A DNA stretch of 64,000 bases from Aporrectodea caliginosa (GCA_020284085.1 JACEVL010000831.1:1155001-1219000), one strand, 5' to 3'. Counted from the first letter of the stretch, positions 36,124-47,900 are shown. Notes: generated by a model not told the origin, from the letters alone. Made by a program: numbers and translations.

Positions 36124-36743
36124 GCATCCCGCAGCATCTGACGTCATCTGAAGTGTATTCACATAAGTTCAACATAGGGACTACATTTAATTTGCGGGAC
36201 ACAAACCTAGACTCATCTAATAACAATTAGCTCAAATTGCTTCAATAAGAACTAATGTTCTATCCAGCATATAAACCGTTATCAAGGTAATCTCTATGAA
36301 GATCAAACCTGTAAGTGCAAAAACATTTCCCCCATATCCTCTCTAACCGTTAGAAATGGAAGTTCAGGACAGCATTAAGCTACCTTGTGCCTAGAGGAAG
36401 AATCAGCACTTGATTAGGGCCTGTATAATGCTCTACCCTGGAGACAAAGTAGAACTGACATGCTTCAGTTAAGCAACGTATTGCGCCATCTACCGAATGT
36501 ACTGTAAATAGCGTCCACGTAATATTTGCGACTGAGGTTCTCCTGCCTGAGCCTCAGTCAGGCGTTCTGTGTCTTTTACTCAACCGTCCGTGCCCAGTTG
36601 TGGTTAAGACATCTCTATTCCAACCTCTTGGATGACTGTATAGGCTTATCATGACTTGGCCTCCTTGAAGCACAGCATGCCCTGCGTGCCTCCTTGTGGA
36701 ACCATAGACAGATCTTAGGAGGGCAGTATAATAAATGTCCAAA
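36124..36743. other. Sparse non-coding DNA
   Basis: No supported gene or element. Confidence 0.45.
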
Positions 36744-37011
36744 TGACTGACTGACTGACTGACTGACTGACTGGCAGTCTGACTGACTGACTGACTGACT
36801 GACTGACTGACTGACTGACTGACTGACAACTGACTGACTGACTGACTGACTGACTGACTGACACTGACTGACTGACTGACTGACTGACTGACTGACTGAC
36901 TGATTGACTGACTGACTGACTGACTGGACTGACTGACTGACTGACTGACTGACTGACTGACTGACTGACTGACTGACTGACTGACTGACTGACTGACTGA
37001 CTGACTGACTG
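36744..37011. repeat. (CTGA)n microsatellite
   Basis: Long run of CTGA units with a few interruptions, for example near 36772, 36826 and 36862. The minus-strand Ser-Val-Ser-Gln frames over it are artefacts. Confidence 0.95.
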
Positions 37012-37065
37012 GCATGGCTTGACGCAACAATCAAATTACCACCACATGAAAACGATATAACTTGG

Positions 37066-37341
37066 CATTATCATATCACATTGTCATTTACATTATCATA
37101 TCACATTGTCATTTACATTATCATATCACATTGTCATTTACATTATCATATCACATTGTCATTTACATTATCATTTCGCATTGTCATTTACATTATCATT
37201 TCGCATTGTCATTTACATTATCATATCGCCTTGTCATTTACATTATCATATCACATTGTCATTTACATTATCATATCACATTGTCATTTACATTATCAAA
37301 TCACATTGTCATTTACATTATCATTTCGCATTGTCATTGGC
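37066..37341. repeat. 25-bp minisatellite
   Basis: About 11 copies of a 25-bp unit (CATTATCATATCACATTGTC plus ATTTA). Variants differ at one or two positions, such as TTTCGC for TATCAC. Because 25 is not a multiple of 3, all three plus frames are open and look like repeat peptides. Confidence 0.95.
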
Positions 37342-37344
37342 ATC

Positions 37345-37700
37345 ATATTGGTGGTTAGAGCGCCTTAACGCGGAGAGTGAAGGTTCGAGCTGCAGTGGCG
37401 TAAATCATTGGGGACAGAGAGGGACTGCCCCTCCAAAGTTTTGACTTAAGCCGTTCTGTCCCCCCAAAAAAAAAAATCCGGCCCTCATAGAGTCTGTCCC
37501 CCCCCCCAAAGTTATGTATAGATTTTCGCCTCTGTCGAGCTTCCACTCAGGCGGTTGACTAAGTGTGTACGGACCTTGAGGAAAACCTTCGCTCACAATT
37601 ACTCAGCGCGATGATCGCAATAGATGTTCTGTCGTATGGTCGTGTGCACCTCTGAACTTTGTAAGGAGGGCAATATCAAAATGCATTTGTATCGTGCATT
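37345..37700 (+). mobile_element. tRNA-derived SINE interrupted by a MITE
   Basis: The tRNA-like head (GGTTAGAGCGCCTTAACGCG and a B box AAGGTTCGAGC) is cut at 37392. The body resumes at 37543 and includes CTCACAATTACTCAGCGCGA and TCTGAACTTTGTAAGGAGGG. It belongs to the family of the copies at 3206 and 39398. The A-box region is partly lost. Confidence 0.7.
37393..37534. mobile_element. hAT-like MITE nested in the SINE
   Basis: The ends CAGTGGCGTAAATC (left) and CAGAGGCGAAAATC (read from the right) are inverted repeats with 12 of 14 bases matching. Flanks TCGAGCTG (37385-37392) and TCGAGCTT (37535-37542) form a near-perfect 8-bp target duplication. The interior has C-rich and A-rich runs. Removing it restores a continuous SINE. 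Confidence 0.75.
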
Positions 37701-38233
37701 CAATAAAATTAGTACTTGAGACTTCCGCGTAGCAACTATAGCAATTAGCAAGTGTTTTCCTTATGGATTTGCGCGAGTTGATGTCAACTGACCAGTTTTC
37801 GGATTATGCCTTGTTGCTTAGGATCGCTCATCACTTCGTCAGCTGTTAATTCGTGCATAATGAGCGTCGAGGAGAAGATGTTTCAGAACAAATATTGAGC
37901 GTAAGCGGCTCTCAACATATTATGGTGAAAACCTCAACAAGAATAAAAAAAAGTGAAAACGAAATTGCAGAGCAGATAAAGCTTCACAGTTTCTTCTTAC
38001 ATTAACTTTATGGAATTGCTTATCCTCCATAGGCTGCCTGTCTGTCTTATTTGTATATTGACCTGACTGTGGCTTGGTTTTGGTGCGTCCTCGTTTGATG
38101 CCTTGCGCGATACAAGTTATTGATTATAATTACAATTTGATTTTCAATGATGAGTTGACACTGCGGGATGGTCTCAATAGACAAGTTGATATCAGTGTAA
38201 TAGCATTGATCGAGCATTTGACCTTTCTGAAAG

Positions 38234-38234
<1 letters not shown>
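37701..38234. other. Sparse non-coding DNA
   Basis: No supported gene. Confidence 0.45.
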
Positions 38235-38272
<38 letters not shown>

Positions 38273-38480
38273 GACAGAGACAGACAGAGACAGACAGAGA
38301 CAGACAGAGACAGACAGAGACAGAGACAGACAGAGACAGACAGAGACAGACAGACAGAGACAGACAGAGACAGACAGAGACAGACAGAGACAGACAGAGA
38401 CACAGACAGAAACAGACAGAAACAGAGACAGACAGAGAGACAGAGACAGACAGAGCCAGTGACAGAGACAGACAGAACAT
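38235..38480. repeat. (CAGACAGAGA)n low-complexity array
   Basis: About 245 bp of CAGA and GAGA units. Open frames on both strands are artefacts. Confidence 0.95.
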
Positions 38481-39019
38481 TTGACCTTTCTCCAGCAACT
38501 ATTCGGCAGGCATACATAATAATGCAACGAGTGTAGAACCATTGAAGTGCAACTAATCACTTTCGGTTCTGTGATGGAATGCATCAATTAGGGATTAATT
38601 AATTACAGTTCAATGGCAGCCGACGAGTCAATTCGACTAACAGCACTGAATGCAGGAAAGGTAGCGCCTCATCAATCATCAGCCCAATTGATTTAGCGCC
38701 GATAGATCCAGAGCCGCGTGAATCGCTAATAGAACGTTTCAATTCAATGGTTTACCAATCTGTCTGACCATAAAGGTCACGGCAGGATTTTTCTATTTTG
38801 GGTCTTACATCTGATACCGTCGACAATCCTGCTAATCCTATTCCACTTTCTCCTCCCCGCTTCCGACTCATGTGCGCACTCATAAATCCTGTGGTCAATA
38901 CGTGCAAACGCACATTTTAATTATCTTTCAGAAACGCACCTTGACAAAAGAAAAGGTTACCGGTACACAATTTTTTCTATTATGCCTAGTTTGCACTTCT
39001 TTGTACTCTGTATTCTTAA
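38481..39019. other. Sparse non-coding DNA
   Basis: No supported gene or repeat. Confidence 0.4.
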
Positions 39020-39270
39020 GCTCCAAACTTCTCAAGCGCCGCTCGAAAGCCAAGCGCAGGGCACCAGCTTATTCACGAGCGCTGTATCGAGTCAGCGGGG
39101 TTGTCCAAAGAGTAGTCAGAAGGAGGTCCAAGCCGGTTGCCAGTGGGTCAGAGTGGGTAGATTCAGTCAGGGAGTCGTTTAGGACTGGAAGGTGGAAGAT
39201 CAGATAGAAGAACACTTGGAAGCCTGCCCTAGGATGAAGTTTATTCGACTTAAGCACACTTGGAACCACA
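39020..39270 (-). repeat. Dispersed CAGCGCTCGTGAATAAGC repeat, longest copy
   Basis: On the minus strand this copy extends upstream of the core by about 160 bp. It contains CACTGGCAACCGGCTTGG and TTGGACAACCCCGCTGAC before CAGCGCTCGTGAATAAGCTG, CCTGCGCTTGGC and GCGGCGCTTGAGAAG. It defines the family best. A coding origin (a LINE C-terminus) is possible, but no known motif is visible. Confidence 0.6.
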
Positions 39271-39397
39271 GTAATTCAGACAGAAAGTCTGTTGACACCA
39301 AAAATCACACCACCGCGTCTATCAATCACCACACTGTTCCACATTGAGACACTTAATTCTGATCAGCACCAGAAGAAGAGCAGCCTCTTAAGTTCAT

Positions 39398-39480
39398 GGG
39401 CACGGTGGCCGAATGGATAGAGTGCTTGACCTGCAACATGGAGAGTAAGGGTTCGAGCCAAAGGTCACCATCACCATCAC

Positions 39481-39553
<73 letters not shown>

Positions 39554-39640
39554 TGTGCAATAAGAGACTTCGATTTTCTGTGTGGGCACTTCTGAACTTT
39601 GGAAGGAGGGCGGCATCCTATACAGTTGTATTGTATTGCG
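39398..39640 (+). mobile_element. tRNA-derived SINE with internal (ATC)n
   Basis: The head reads GGGCACGGTGGCCGAATGGA (A box), then AAGGGTTCGAGCC (B box). A pure (ATC)n run fills 39463-39553 inside the element. The body ends with TCTGAACTTTGGAAGGAGGG and a TTGTATTGTATTG tail. Same family as the elements at 3206 and 37345. Confidence 0.8.
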
Positions 39641-40044
39641 TTATAATCCCGGGATTCAGTCACGAGTATGAAATGTTAACGCCTTCATTTTCTTAGCCTC
39701 GGTATATGAAGGCATATGTAAAGTTCTCTCCCTTTCTGTCTGATAATCCCACTGCAAGTCGATGTATTTATTTTAAAGCTGAGTGTAAGTAAGTAAGTAC
39801 ATCCTTTATTACACCAATTGCTAACCGCATTTTGGTTTACATGTGAATCGCATTAATTTTATTAATTAATTAATTATTTATGTAATTAATTGTCCATACA
39901 AATTTCAGTGCTTCAGCTATCCTTGGCTTTAAACGCCTGCATAAATCATCCACATGATAAACGAACTGAGCGCCAGACCGTCAGCATGTGGCATTTCTAT
40001 ATTGTGGGCTCTTGGTCGTAGTGAGTATGGAGTCCACTTAACTG
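39641..40044. other. Non-coding DNA with a retroelement tail
   Basis: TAAGTAAGTAAGTACATCCTTTATT at 39786 resembles 35920 and reads on the minus strand as AATAAAGGATGTAC followed by a TTAC tail, a probable element 3' end. Nothing else is supported. Confidence 0.4.
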
Positions 40045-40353
40045 GGGGCAACAGTTCATGTAGTACATGCGATGGATTATATTTATTGGTTATTACCTTC
40101 TTATCCCACGAGCGATGACTGCTATGGCTAAATCTCGATCTTTTGCCTTCATTGGCCCTTCACTATGGAACCAACTCCCTAAATCAACTCGTTCTTTGAT
40201 ATCAACCGGTGGTCCAGGTGCTTCTTTTCGGTGTCATAAAACCACTCTTTTCGATCGGGGTCTTTCGCACTGCATGAGAGCGCCTCTGATTGGTGTTCAC
40301 TGTGAGAGGCGCTTTAAAAATTTATAAATACATTGCAATACAATACAATACAA
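40045..40353 (+). pseudogene. LINE 3' end with (ATACA)n tail
   Basis: The frame contains SRSFAFIGPSLWNQLPKSTR near 40126-40185, the Trp-Asn block of a CR1-type LINE C-terminus. It ends shortly before a GAGAGGCGCTTTAAAAATTT tail and ACAAT units (40333-40353). The copy is severely 5' truncated. Confidence 0.7.
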
Positions 40354-41424
40354 TATTTGCTTCAAAGAGGCGGATGTCTGGGGCCACATACAGTATAACT
40401 GATCAACATCCTGGCCTATAGCGTTCGCTACATAGCACTATAATATAGTGGAAGAGACTCTTGAAGTACCGATTTGAACTCCTAAGCTCTTGGTTGACAG
40501 TACATCATGCTCATCACTATGGTCTGTCGCATGTTGACATGATCTGATCACTATAAAATCTGCACTAATTATGTCGGTCCGTTGTGGTTGGTGCGTTCAA
40601 TCAGACACGCCGCGTATTGAAGCTCCACCGGCGTCCTATGCAGCAACACTATATAGTGGCCTCCTTTTATGACGCTGCTTGTACAGACACGTTGTGTTTG
40701 TGTCATTGATAGTCACGGCCTTATGAAGACAATCATTATTCAAATGCAGGTCATCTGATTGTCTCTAAAACTGTGCGTGATGCATGAGGTCCTTTGATTG
40801 CTAAACCTAGATTTCAGAACTCTTTTCTCTTTTGTATTTAGTCGCTTTACACGTTAGCTTTTGTCATTTCGTTAACAACTTAAGACTTTTCGAATAACTT
40901 ATCCACCACAGTCTGTCTTATAATATTATAGTAGCGAATATTGATTTGATCATGGCCTGTATTGTAGTGCACCGTTGATGGGTTATACACTAGACACCGA
41001 CGAGAAAGAATTTTATTAATTAATAATTAATTAACGATAGTAATTAATAACAATGATGTGAATTGAGACACATTAGCGTCTGCGATTAGCGAACGAACAT
41101 CACACAGGCATCTGAAGGACTACAGTAGGTGCAGGCGAACCGGGCAGCCACAGCCGTGTCGATCTCTCGCAGTGAATTAGGTCATTATCCGACCACACAT
41201 CATCCATTCGTTCATCCATCCTTCCATTTATCCTGGCTGCTGAGGCAGCTGCTTGGGCTGCAGTACGTAAAACCAATCACTGAAGCTTGTCGCCGGTCGT
41301 TCGGTCTTTCGGTCGGATGCACGTATGGGTAGAAATGACGATCATTAGGATCGCGGATCGAGAATAATCCGAAATATCAGCACGTTTTCACTGGCTCAAC
41401 CGGCAATCACCGGCCAGTCCTGTA
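40354..41424. other. 1.07 kb of sparse non-coding DNA
   Basis: No supported gene or element. AT-rich TTAATTAA runs lie near 41015-41050. Confidence 0.45.
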
Positions 41425-41950
<526 letters not shown>

Positions 41951-43435
41951 GCACGGATCATTATTCGCGCCGCTGTATATAAAACGAATATATACGGCGA
42001 TCAAGATTACGGCGGTACCTATATAAAAGGCATCGCAGTTCAAAGCATTCGCATGATCGACTGTGTCAAACGCCTTCGTCTAGTCAATAAATTACATATA
42101 TACATATATATAAGGGTGTAGGCATATAATATATATATATATGTATGTATGTATAGGCCTATATATAAGGGTGTAGGCGTGTATGGAGCGCGTGTACATG
42201 ATGCATCCATCGGCGGTAGGTAGACACGCTGGCGATCAGCAAGGCCCGCAGCATGTATCAGTCAGTCGCCTAAGCTGGACGGTGGATATATAGATTGGCC
42301 TGATGTCACAATGTGGGGGCTGGTCGGCAGCTGTCAAGAGCACAATCGCATGTAACCTGATCGCAGTTCATTACTGCGTTGAGAACAAGGTGGATTATTC
42401 ATAGGTGAAAAAGAACTTCTTCGACTAGCATTGGCGAGTTTCTTTTAGTTATTTCGACCGCTGGTAATTTCTTCAAATTGATTCGTTTAGATTTTCCTTG
42501 ATTGATATTTGTAGTGATTTATATCTTCTAAAACGCACTTTAACTAGAAAATCAGAAAAATGTTCTTAATGTGAAATGACTTGACAGACATTTCATATTA
42601 TTTGCGAGAAGTTTCTCTAAGATATTTTTAAAAATTCCTTTGTTGAATTCAGAAGTACATGTAGCAATACCGATAGCTAAAGCCAAGTCTTTGGAAATAA
42701 TACCACATAGAAACCCAATGGCTTCGAATATTCAGATCAGAGGTTCATAAAAACTGATATTGATATTGTATGAACAGCACATAATCCCTTTTCCAAATAA
42801 AGTGTTTCATGTATTTTTCTTGATATATAGCACTAAGTTGTTAGAACAATTATATATAGTATTCTGCAACAAGTCATGATTTTACGCAGTTCTTTTATAT
42901 GAAGGCCTACTCTGTTCTTCAGTATTTTAATTTGATGACACACTATTTATTCACCCATGAAGTGAGATCTTTCTCCGTATTCTGAATACGTTAGTTGCTA
43001 CGATTGTTCAAACATGAGTGCTGTTGTGGTTTTATTAAGTTTGACTTTTAAAATACTATAGGGCCTACAGTGTTGCATCATAGGCTTTGGTATCAACTAT
43101 TTGTTTCTGCAATGAATTATTATTTTTGATTATGATTTCACTTGAAGCTACAACCGATCGATGATATGTGATTGTAAACAACGGCGCTATAAGATTATTT
43201 CGATTAGATTACTTTAGATATGATAAAATTATTGGAAAGTAAGCAGCCTATTGCATTGAGTAGAGCGATAACATAGTATACGTATTATAATAAATATAAT
43301 AGATCATAATTATAGCACGAGCAACTGAATTATTCACGTAGGCCTACTTGCTTACGCAATTACTTACGTACTAACTTAAGTACTCACTTGTTTACATACT
43401 TGGTTGATTGAATGCTTGTTTGTTTGTCTACTTAG
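41951..43435. other. AT-rich non-coding DNA, possible intron
   Basis: No gene is visible. TATA-rich microsatellite fragments lie at 42090-42160. GGCGCTATAAGATTATTTCG followed by ATTAGATTA near 43183 is another retroelement-tail-like motif. If the exon at 43436 is real, its intron lies here. Confidence 0.4.
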
Positions 43436-44207
43436 ATGTCAAGATACGATGGCAGTACGTACTCGGAGCGAGTACGGAAGACGTCATGCTGTCGAAACGA
43501 AAGCACACCTCCAACAGAAACTCCGCCACACCCAACATGACCGCCAGCATCGGATCCGTCACTCTGGTTCCCTGCACCAGTACGCCACTGACGCTGGTTC
43601 CCTCCTTCTACCATACGACACATCAGAGCGACTGGGCGACTTAGCAACGCGTCGGACCAGTGGCCAGTCGTCCAGGGACTTGCCTTCTGTGTTGGTCGGA
43701 CTGGATGATTCGCCGGTCGTGTTCGGCAGTTCGCGGAACGATACGGGGGATATGGCGCGGTACGCAAATCAAGCGTACTCGTCGGCACTCGTCATTCTCA
43801 TGGCCTCCATATTCGTCTTCATAACCGTTACGATTACGGCCTTCCTGTCAGCCTTCTGCTGGAAGCGGAACTCCGTCTTTGTTCTGCAGAAGAGCCAACA
43901 GGAGGACCTGGAGGACTGCGAGATGGAAGAGTTCCACACGGAAGAGGTCACAGAACAGGACCTCGGAAGCTCTGACGGAAGCGGCGAAATGGACGATTCG
44001 AAACTACCTCTGTGCTGTTCCTCGTCTTCGGCGCTGGTATCTCGGGAGAGGATGTACCACCCGGGACACTGGACGAAGTTCCTGCGAAGTCGGTCCCAGC
44101 TCGTGTTGATCTTCACAAGACAGACTCCGACCGGTGTTCGCCAAAGTCGGTCGGAGACTTTTCGATCTAGTGTGTACAAACAGATTCAACACAGCGTATC
44201 AAGTTGA
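43436..44207 (+). CDS. Candidate exon for a single-pass membrane protein
   Basis: The open frame runs to TGA 44205-44207 in clearly GC-richer sequence than its surroundings. A good acceptor (TGTTTGTTTGTCTACTTAG) ends at 43435, so this is probably a last exon; alternatively translation starts at the ATG at 43449. Numbering from the upstream in-frame ATG at 43404, residues 16-110 are polar and Arg/His/Ser-rich. An N-glycosylation sequon (NDT) is at 112-114, one hydrophobic helix at about 128-152, then a WKR stop-transfer signal. The tail is acidic to about residue 198 (for example EDLEDCEMEEFHTEEVTEQD) and then basic and Ser-rich. This fits a type I membrane protein with a cytoplasmic tail. No family was recognised. 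A shorter overlapping frame at 43408-43644 is an alternative for the first 200 bp. Confidence 0.5.
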
Positions 44208-45073
44208 ATTTAGATGTTCAGAAATTATTTGGATCGCGCGGAATTATAGGAGGCTTTTGAATAATTATCATGTTCAAGATTTCTCTGAGCTGCCGTACAC
44301 AGCATGAGCACTCTCAATCGATGACTGGTAAGTCTTTGGTTCAGGCCTATGTTCGTTATGGTCTTTGGTAAGCCTATACGTGTATCCGCAGGATGTTTCA
44401 ACGGACTTTATTTGAATAGTTTCGTGTAAAAGAGACTTCATGAAGTGATATTTCATGCTGATAGCATTTGGAATTATTATTGGATCATCTTAGAGCTACA
44501 GAGTCACACACACACATACTGACAAGCGGTCAAGCGGACAGACAGTCAAGAGGCAAGCACGCAAACAGTAAGAGAAGAATTGTCTGAGAGAAAGGGCTCG
44601 TACAGGTAGAGATAAGCAGCGAAATTGCAGAGCATCCAAAGAGAGTGGCATTGATAGACAACAGGAAAACAAGAGAGACAAAACTGGAATTAAACTGTGG
44701 GGCAGACGAAGAGACAGGAACACAGACAGACAGACAGGTAGGTCAATTATAAAGACACATATTAACGCACAGACACACAAACAGACAGACACCCAGGCAG
44801 ACAAACAAAAGGATGCCTTGGCAGGCAGACAGACAACATGCACTGCAACAGGCAGGCTGCTGTCTACCATGGTTTACAGTCAGAAGTCTTGTCACCTTTT
44901 GTGGTGAGGTAATTATAGGTCACAGTATAACTAAGACCATTACCAGATCGTTGTGCTTCCCATCGAAGTCATTGCCACACTGATATCTGCTCTCTTGATA
45001 TCTGTCTTTATTATTCTTTTGAACTAGCTGTAATCAGTTCAGTTGCGGTGTGTCAGCTGTTTTTTGTGTCCCA
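44208..45073 (+). other. Possible 3' untranslated region
   Basis: No coding feature. A CAGA-rich stretch lies at 44500-44840. The region is bounded downstream by an AATAAA signal, which fits the 3' untranslated region of the membrane-protein exon. Confidence 0.35.
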
Positions 45074-45079
45074 ATAAAC
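45074..45079 (+). promoter_or_regulatory. Candidate polyadenylation signal
   Basis: AATAAA follows a U- and GU-rich stretch (GCGGTGTGTCAGCTGTTTTT). It is the first such hexamer I noticed downstream of the membrane-protein exon. Confidence 0.35.
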
Positions 45080-45238
45080 GACTATAATAATGCTGCGACC
45101 AGACATTACATTATGTATTGTGTCCTAGGATTTAGATTTCATACGAACACATGAATTGTCCCTTTTAAGGCGTTTTGAATGAATAAAATCGTAATATTGC
45201 ACATAGTTCATTATTGCTTTGTGAGGTGTGCTCTACAG

Positions 45239-45471
45239 CAGTGCTTCCCAAACTTGTCAGTGTCACGGACCGGCAGAAAGTAACTTTCAGTGTCACGGAC
45301 CGGCAGGAATTTTTCCACTGCAGGAGGACCGGAGCTAATTTATTAATTATTTCTCTGTTTCGATTTCGATCACTTAAATTCTTCAAAAATTGATTTAAAT
45401 GCATGTTTAGCCAATTATATGACTCTATTGCCCTGGCACCGGTCCGCGGACCACCACTTTGGGAAGCACTG
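45239..45471. mobile_element. hAT (Charlie-like) MITE with perfect 8-bp target duplication
   Basis: The termini are CAGTGCTTCCCAAAC (left) and its near-exact inverse GTTTGGGAAGCACTG-like end (right, CTTTGGGAAGCACTG). The duplication CTCTACAG is present at 45231-45238 and 45472-45479. Inside the left half, TCAGTGTCACGGACCGGCAG is repeated twice in tandem. The 233-bp length excludes a transposase. Confidence 0.9.
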
Positions 45472-45479
45472 CTCTACAG

Positions 45480-45680
45480 TGTAGGCCTAATGGTTAGTGT
45501 GCTGAAACGTCAATCGAGAATTCGGGGGTTCCGCCAGGGCAGAAATCTGGTTAGAAATTTCTGCTCCACATGCAGCCCCTACCCGTGTTGTGTCATTTTG
45601 TCCCAAGATGCCAAGGGAAGATCGGAGCCTGGTTGCCAGAGATACCAGAGACGAGTTCTGTTGTTGTAGAGGCTCATTTA
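45480..45680 (+). mobile_element. tRNA-derived SINE fragment
   Basis: The head TAATGGTTAGTGTGCTG (A-box-like) and GGGGGTTCCGCC (B-box-like) are spaced as in a tRNA-SINE. The following AAATTTCTGCTCCACATGCAG and CCCTACCC resemble the copy at 594. The hAT MITE lies directly upstream. Confidence 0.45.
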
Positions 45681-45877
45681 CATGGGAGAGTGTTCGTGTT
45701 TATATGCATCTACTGCTGTATACATAATATTCATCAGCACGTAGGCTGTAGGCGAGTATTAATGCACGTGCTGTGGTCTCTGTATGACAACTTGATGGCA
45801 TCTTAATACGCAGGTCCAATATATAAATATACATATATATTGTCAACACTAAAATAGACCGTCATAGGTTAGACATA

Positions 45878-45879
<2 letters not shown>

Positions 45880-45936
<57 letters not shown>
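45880..45936. repeat. (TA)n microsatellite
   Basis: About 27 TA units. Sequence from 45681 to 45879 and from 45937 to 46267 holds nothing supported. Confidence 0.95.
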
Positions 45937-45937
<1 letters not shown>

Positions 45938-46267
45938 CATAGCCTACATATATATATGCCATGATCAGTGATTTGATTTGCACCTGAGAGAATGTTTATT
46001 TGCGTTTCGCTGTTTACACTCTGTCCCTGAGTGCAGAAAGGTTCATACAGGACAGTTTTCGTCGTATAACGAGTCACTTCTCAGTTCGTTGTCACTGTAA
46101 ATCCAAATGGTGCCATCTGAGTCACAGCAATGCAGACATGCTTTGTCTACTTATGGAATCATTTCGTGTTAGTATTTAAAATCCGCAAGCCAAACGCAGT
46201 TGGAAAATCGTGTAGAAAGACTTCTTCGACTATATTTCGTCTTCTGTACTTTTTGACTAAACTCCGC

Positions 46268-46381
46268 CACTGTTCGTATTCTCACAGTGCCAGTCCCAAG
46301 CCTGGATAAAGGAGCAGGGCGACGCTAATGGTCTTAGTTATCACACAGTGTCGTTAAACTGAAACTACTACTACTACTACT
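46268..46381 (+). mobile_element. Probable RTE-type LINE or SINE 3' end with (CTA)n tail
   Basis: The phrase CCAGTCCCAAGCCTGGATAA then AGGAGCAGGGCGACG resembles the conserved 3' end of RTE-type elements as I know it from other animals. AACTGAAA and a CTACTACTACTAC tail follow. Confidence 0.4.
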
Positions 46382-46537
46382 TTTTCACTCGAGTGAAACT
46401 GTTCGAACCTCATGACCTACTCTTAGCTTTCGAGTTGAGCTCCGGACATCTTCGACAATTTCCTTATCTTAGCGATATACGACCCAAGGTTCCGCTTCGC
46501 TGACCTCCCACCAGGCAACAGAGATTACCTAAACGAC

Positions 46538-46709
46538 ATGGGTTGCATTCACAGCAAGTCAGCCGTTGCTCCTTTGGAACCCAGTACCTCTCGTCGTTCA
46601 ATTGGTTGTTGGAGATCTGTTAAAGGAAAAGCAGAAGAAAACGGACGCAAGTCGGACTCAGGATTTGGTGCCAAGGCTTCAGACGCTGATGGTGAACTTC
46701 ATGCTACAG
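46538..46709 (+). CDS. STMND1-like: STMND1-like protein, exon 1 (acylated N-terminus)
   Basis: The ATG begins MGCIHSKSAV, a textbook N-myristoylation site (Gly2) with a neighbouring Cys3 for palmitoylation and Ser6/Lys7. Such a protein would attach to membranes. The exon ends after one base of a codon at a CAG|GTACGA donor (46709/46710), phase 1. The stretch up to the donor is Ser, Lys and Gly-rich, without a fold. Exon 2 starts in the compatible phase at 49016. Stathmin domain-containing protein 1 in vertebrates also begins with MGC, followed by a disordered stretch and a stathmin-like helix. The assignment to that family rests mainly on exon 2 and 3 resemblance; exon 1 alone would fit any dually acylated protein. 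Confidence 0.55.
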
Positions 46710-46817
46710 GTACGACTTCAAGTATACAGCATGCTGTTATCTTCGTACAGCACTCTATTTTTCCATATGTTCTTATAGTATGTTTTAGTGCCTTATATTG
46801 AGGCCGTTGTTGTTATC

Positions 46818-46945
46818 AGGGGCGTAGCCATGGAAAATTTCGGAGGGGGTTTCAGCTGTCGGGAATTTCATTGGAAATGGTCGTTTTTTATACATTTTTC
46901 AGTGTTTAATAACAGTAATGCGTTCATTTAAATACGCCCATGGTT
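46818..46945 (+). mobile_element. Copy of a GGGGCGTAGCCA-type repeat in intron 1
   Basis: Starts CAGGGGCGTAGCCATGGAAA followed by TTTCGGAGG. Same family as 1500-1650 and, reversed, 52290-52476. CAGGG starts and AT-rich interiors fit a non-autonomous DNA element. Confidence 0.5.
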
Positions 46946-47520
46946 GCTATGGCATGCTGTCATATTTTTTATAGATTCTATTTTGTTAGTATGTTTTTAT
47001 AGTATATTTTAGAACCTTAAATCGAAGTTTCAGTCTGTTCTTACAGTTTAGTATTTTGTTCTTAGAGTATTCTGTTATGTTCGTATGTTCTTGCAATAAT
47101 GTTTTAGTGCCTAACATTGAGGCTTCAAAATTATGTTCTTACAGAATGTTTTATTACCTTATAATTATTGAGATTTTAGTTCGTTCGTATACATGTATGA
47201 CTATGCCTAAACTTGAAGGGATCATCAGTTGTTGCTTCGTGCGTTATGTAACGGCGATATAAAAGTCATCAAAACAAGAGCAGATGAATTAGATTTGACC
47301 ATAAACAGAGGACACAAGAGCCCTACTTGCATACATGTACAATGCTATAATTATAATTATACCATAGCCTACATTTCACGAAGTTCTGTAAGTATATATC
47401 AGAAGATTTTCCGGTATGAAGGGATCGCTTATAAGCCTTAAATTGTTCGACTAGGAAGTCCTTAGTTGTCGGTAAACTGTTGATCACATTCATGCTATAG
47501 AACCAGTGGACACCCCCTCC
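46946..47520. other. Intron 1 of the STMND1-like gene, unremarkable part
   Basis: The phrase ATGTTCTTA or GTTCTTACAG recurs loosely between 46985 and 47150. No further gene is supported. Confidence 0.35.
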
Positions 47521-47650
47521 CCACACACACACACATATTGTACACACACACACACATACATACACACACATAATCACATATATATGTATGTACACACACA
47601 CACGCACACCCACAAACACATACACACATATATATATATATATATATTGA
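47521..47650. repeat. (CA)n, CATA and (TA)n microsatellites
   Basis: A compound array inside intron 1: CA repeats, then TA repeats at 47630-47648. Another (TA)n lies at 47882-47900. Confidence 0.9.
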
Positions 47651-47900
47651 AGTTCCTTTCACAAAGGCCGGTTTCCGGTTCTTTAATAGTATGCATTGTG
47701 TATTTGAACAATTGCCTTGTAAATACATGCAGCATATAGAATGGACAGGACCTTATGCATCATAATGTATAATAGACAACGCAAACAGTGTTCTACGAAG
47801 AACCTACAAGCGTGCATATAACGTTTCGGAATATACACTTTTCACCGATGTATATTTGTATTCATATGCAGTATTTGATATAATATATATATATATATAT

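Noticed and set aside
36554..37034. Ser-Val-Ser-Gln repeat protein of 158 codons
   Set aside because: Entirely explained by the CTGA array on the minus strand.
37062..37444. Three overlapping plus-strand frames with His-Ile-Tyr repeats
   Set aside because: A 25-bp unit shifts frame each turn, so all frames are open. There is no independent coding evidence.
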